From Streptomyces poonensis (GTDB lineage Bacteria; Actinomycetota; Actinomycetes; Streptomycetales; Streptomycetaceae): a stretch of 64,000 bases of DNA. The number at the start of each line of letters is the position of its first letter. Position 1 is the stretch's first letter. The notes below the pieces were generated by a model, which saw nothing but the letters and a program-made list of their open reading frames with translations, had not been told where the DNA came from and did no database searches. The stretch spans positions 124,001 through 188,000 of the forward strand of contig NZ_BMVW01000007.1 in the NCBI RefSeq assembly GCF_014650915.1, written 5' to 3'. The position numbers and the translations under genes are program-made. Positions 62,554-64,000 of the stretch are shown here, piece by piece.

Positions 62554-62976
62554 GTGCCGGAACCGACGGGTGTCGCCGCTGTCGCGGAGCGTGGAACAGT
62601 GATCGCGTCGGACTACTTCCAGTCCTATTCGGTTGTCGGACTGCTTGCTGTCGTCGGCGTGCTGTTCGTGGCTGTCGCCTTCGCCGCGGGCCGCCTGCTG
62701 CGCCCGGTCGTGCCCACGCCTGAGAAGCTCATGACGTACGAGTGCGGGGTCGACCCCGTCGGCGAGGGCTGGGCCCACACTCAGGTCCGCTACTACGTCT
62801 ACGCGTTCCTGTACGTGATCTTCGCCGTCGACTCGATCTTCCTGTTCCCCTGGGCGACGGTCTTCGCCGACCGCGACTACGGCGCGACGACTCTGGTGGA
62901 GATGTTCGTCTTCCTGGGCTTCCTCGCCGTGGGCCTGCTGTACGCATACAAGAAGGGCGTCCTGGCATGGACGTGA
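62554..62976 (+). CDS. nuoA2: NADH-quinone oxidoreductase subunit A, second copy
   Basis: A 140-residue protein from the GTG at 62554 (GAGGGA upstream); the open frame extends a further 46 codons without similarity. Three helices and the NuoA loop KLMTYECGVDPVGEG (Cys present) and FAVDSIFLFPWATVF identify the family. It differs clearly from NuoA at 10209 (for example YYVYAFLYVIFAVDSIF against YYLTAMLFIVFDIEIVF). The stop overlaps nuoB2. Confidence 0.93.
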   Translation: MPEPTGVAAVAERGTVIASDYFQSYSVVGLLAVVGVLFVAVAFAAGRLLRPVVPTPEKLMTYECGVDPVGEGWAHTQVRYYVYAFLYVIFAVDSIFLFPWATVFADRDYGATTLVEMFVFLGFLAVGLLYAYKKGVLAWT

Positions 62977-63809
62977 CCCACTCGACCTGCACCTCTGGTA
63001 CCTCTGGTACCTCTGGTACCTCTGGTACCTCTGGCACCTCCGGAATCTCCGGCGACTCCAGTGCCTCCGAGACCTCTCGGCCAGTGCTGCTACCGGAGCC
63101 GAAGCGCCTGGGCGCACTCGCCCGCCTCGCTCCCGAGCCGATGAAAGTGGTCTTGAACTGGGGCCGCCGCTACTCGCTTTGGGTCTTCAACTTCGGCCTC
63201 GCGTGCTGCGCCATCGAGTTCATCGCCGCGTCGATGTCCCGCCACGACTTCATCCGCCTCGGTGTGATCCCGTTCGCGCCGGGCCCGCGCCAGGCCGACC
63301 TGATGGTCGTCTCCGGCACCGTCACGGACAAGATGGCGCCGGCCGTGAAGCGTCTGTACGAGCAGATGCCGGAGCCGAAGTACGTCATCTCGTTCGGCGC
63401 GTGCAGCAACTGCGGCGGCCCCTACTGGGACTCGTACTCCGTGACCAAGGGCGTCGACCAGATCATCCCCGTCGACGTGTACGTCCCCGGCTGTCCGCCG
63501 CGTCCGGAGGCTCTGCTCCAGGGCATTCTGAAGCTTCAGGAGAAGATCGCACGCGAATCCCTGGGGGAGCGGTACGGCAACGGCACCGGCGTGCGTCCCT
63601 CGACGGCCGCTCTCCAGAGCGGGCTCGTGCGCCCGCCGTCGCCGATGCCGGGAGGGGCGGACGCCACGGCCGCTGCCACCACCTCCGCTGCCACCATCTC
63701 CGCTTCCTCATCCGCTGCCCCTTCCTCATCCGCTGCCGCTTCCGACTCCGCGTCCGCGTCCGCCGACTCCGCGTCCGCCGATTTCGCGGAAGGGGAGGGA
63801 GACCGGTGA
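62967..63809 (+). CDS. nuoB2: NADH-quinone oxidoreductase subunit B, second copy
   Basis: A 280-residue NuoB. N2-cluster ligands are complete: LACCAIEFI, GACSNCGGPYW and PGCPPRPEA. Both ends are extended: the N-terminus is a TSG repeat from a 9-bp tandem array, and the last 70 residues are Ser/Ala repeats (ATAAATTSAATISASSSA-like). NuoB at 10583 has neither. The ATG at 62967 overlaps the nuoA2 stop; a start after the repeat cannot be excluded. Confidence 0.92.
   Translation: MDVTHSTCTSGTSGTSGTSGTSGTSGISGDSSASETSRPVLLPEPKRLGALARLAPEPMKVVLNWGRRYSLWVFNFGLACCAIEFIAASMSRHDFIRLGVIPFAPGPRQADLMVVSGTVTDKMAPAVKRLYEQMPEPKYVISFGACSNCGGPYWDSYSVTKGVDQIIPVDVYVPGCPPRPEALLQGILKLQEKIARESLGERYGNGTGVRPSTAALQSGLVRPPSPMPGGADATAAATTSAATISASSSAAPSSSAAASDSASASADSASADFAEGEGDR
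62991..63044 (+). repeat. 9-bp x6 tandem repeat in the 5' end of nuoB2
   Basis: Six 9-bp units of ACCTCTGGT (the last two diverged) encode Thr-Ser-Gly repeats, keeping the frame. Confidence 0.92.
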
Positions 63810-64000
63810 CCGGCTGGCTCCCCGCCCCCGTCGAGGAACTCTTCGGCCCGGACGCCGCAGCCGAGGAGTCCTACGGCGTCCTCACCGTGGACGTCCCGTC
63901 CGCATCCTGGACGGACGCACTGCGAACGGCCCACTCACGCCTGGGCTGCACGTACTTCGACTGGCTCAGTGCGGTCGACGAGCCCGGCACCGGCTTCCAC
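63806..64000 (+). CDS. nuoC2: NADH-quinone oxidoreductase subunit C, second copy (3' end outside window)
   Basis: The frame starts at a GTG overlapping the nuoB2 TGA (GTGA) and runs off the right edge after 65 codons. The visible part (VTGWLPAPVEELFGPDA, YGVLTVDVPSASWTDAL, LGCTYFDWLSAVDE) matches the N-terminal region of the NuoC 30-kDa domain, including the xFxWLSAVDE strand. The position after nuoA2 and nuoB2 supports the call. Confidence 0.85.
   Translation, partial: MTGWLPAPVEELFGPDAAAEESYGVLTVDVPSASWTDALRTAHSRLGCTYFDWLSAVDEPGTGFH

Overview
The window is very GC-rich, with near-saturated third-position GC, GTG/TTG starts, 4-nt ATGA/GTGA gene overlaps and strong GGAGG ribosome sites. Gene content and order (menG, menJ-like reductase, 14-gene nuo operon, polyprenyl synthase, korAB, second nuo set) point to a Streptomyces chromosome core region. 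From memory this is the area around SCO4550-SCO4601 of S. coelicolor; no alignment was run.

Layout. (1) 1-5334: a GH18 lipoprotein divergent from a surface-glycan operon (small membrane protein, MatB-like CE4 deacetylase/GT2 synthase fusion, acyltransferase-3). (2) 5454-9454: quinone and wall genes: MenG, a PASTA protein, a GNAT, a MenJ-type reductase and an NLP/P60 hydrolase. (3) 10085-26317: a Rex-type operator followed by the complete nuoA-N operon (complex I) and a terminator. (4) 26399-29299: a Uma2-type nuclease-like protein and RecQ. (5) 29323-36334: an unusual cluster on the minus strand: GntR regulator, dicluster ferredoxin, substrate-binding protein with a NosL-like tail, ABC permease and ATPase, and an AprA/fumarate-reductase-like flavoprotein with a C-terminal HEAT-repeat domain. 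(6) 36551-41922: fumarylacetoacetase, an ATP-grasp ligase, an FAD oxidoreductase and a HAD phosphatase. (7) 42008-45011: a LysM/transglycosylase gene under a c-di-AMP (ydaO) riboswitch, and a long-chain polyprenyl diphosphate synthase. (8) 45466-54471: a LolA/RseB-like protein, an ABC-2 exporter, a flavodoxin-type reductase, an amidase, a hypothetical protein, RarD, and a QorB-like reductase divergent from an HxlR regulator. (9) 54673-62198: KorAB, then a response regulator with two paralogous histidine kinases. (10) 62554-64000: start of a second nuo cluster (nuoA2, nuoB2, partial nuoC2).

How the genes fit together. Much of the window serves the respiratory chain. The polyprenyl synthase, MenG and the MenJ-like enzyme would make and modify menaquinone; Nuo reduces it; Rex would tie nuo transcription to NADH/NAD+. 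KorAB yields reduced ferredoxin and lies beside the second nuo set, which in relatives lacks the NADH module, so a ferredoxin-fed complex I is a reasonable hypothesis.

A second theme is tandem repetition: at least ten short arrays (9-22 bp units) lie in this window. Several sit just after stop codons, one reiterates a gene's own stop codon, one duplicates a start site, and several expand in-frame low-complexity insertions (fumarylacetoacetase, NuoB2, an ABC ATPase, an amidase). No tRNA, rRNA, CRISPR array, insertion sequence or integrase was seen.
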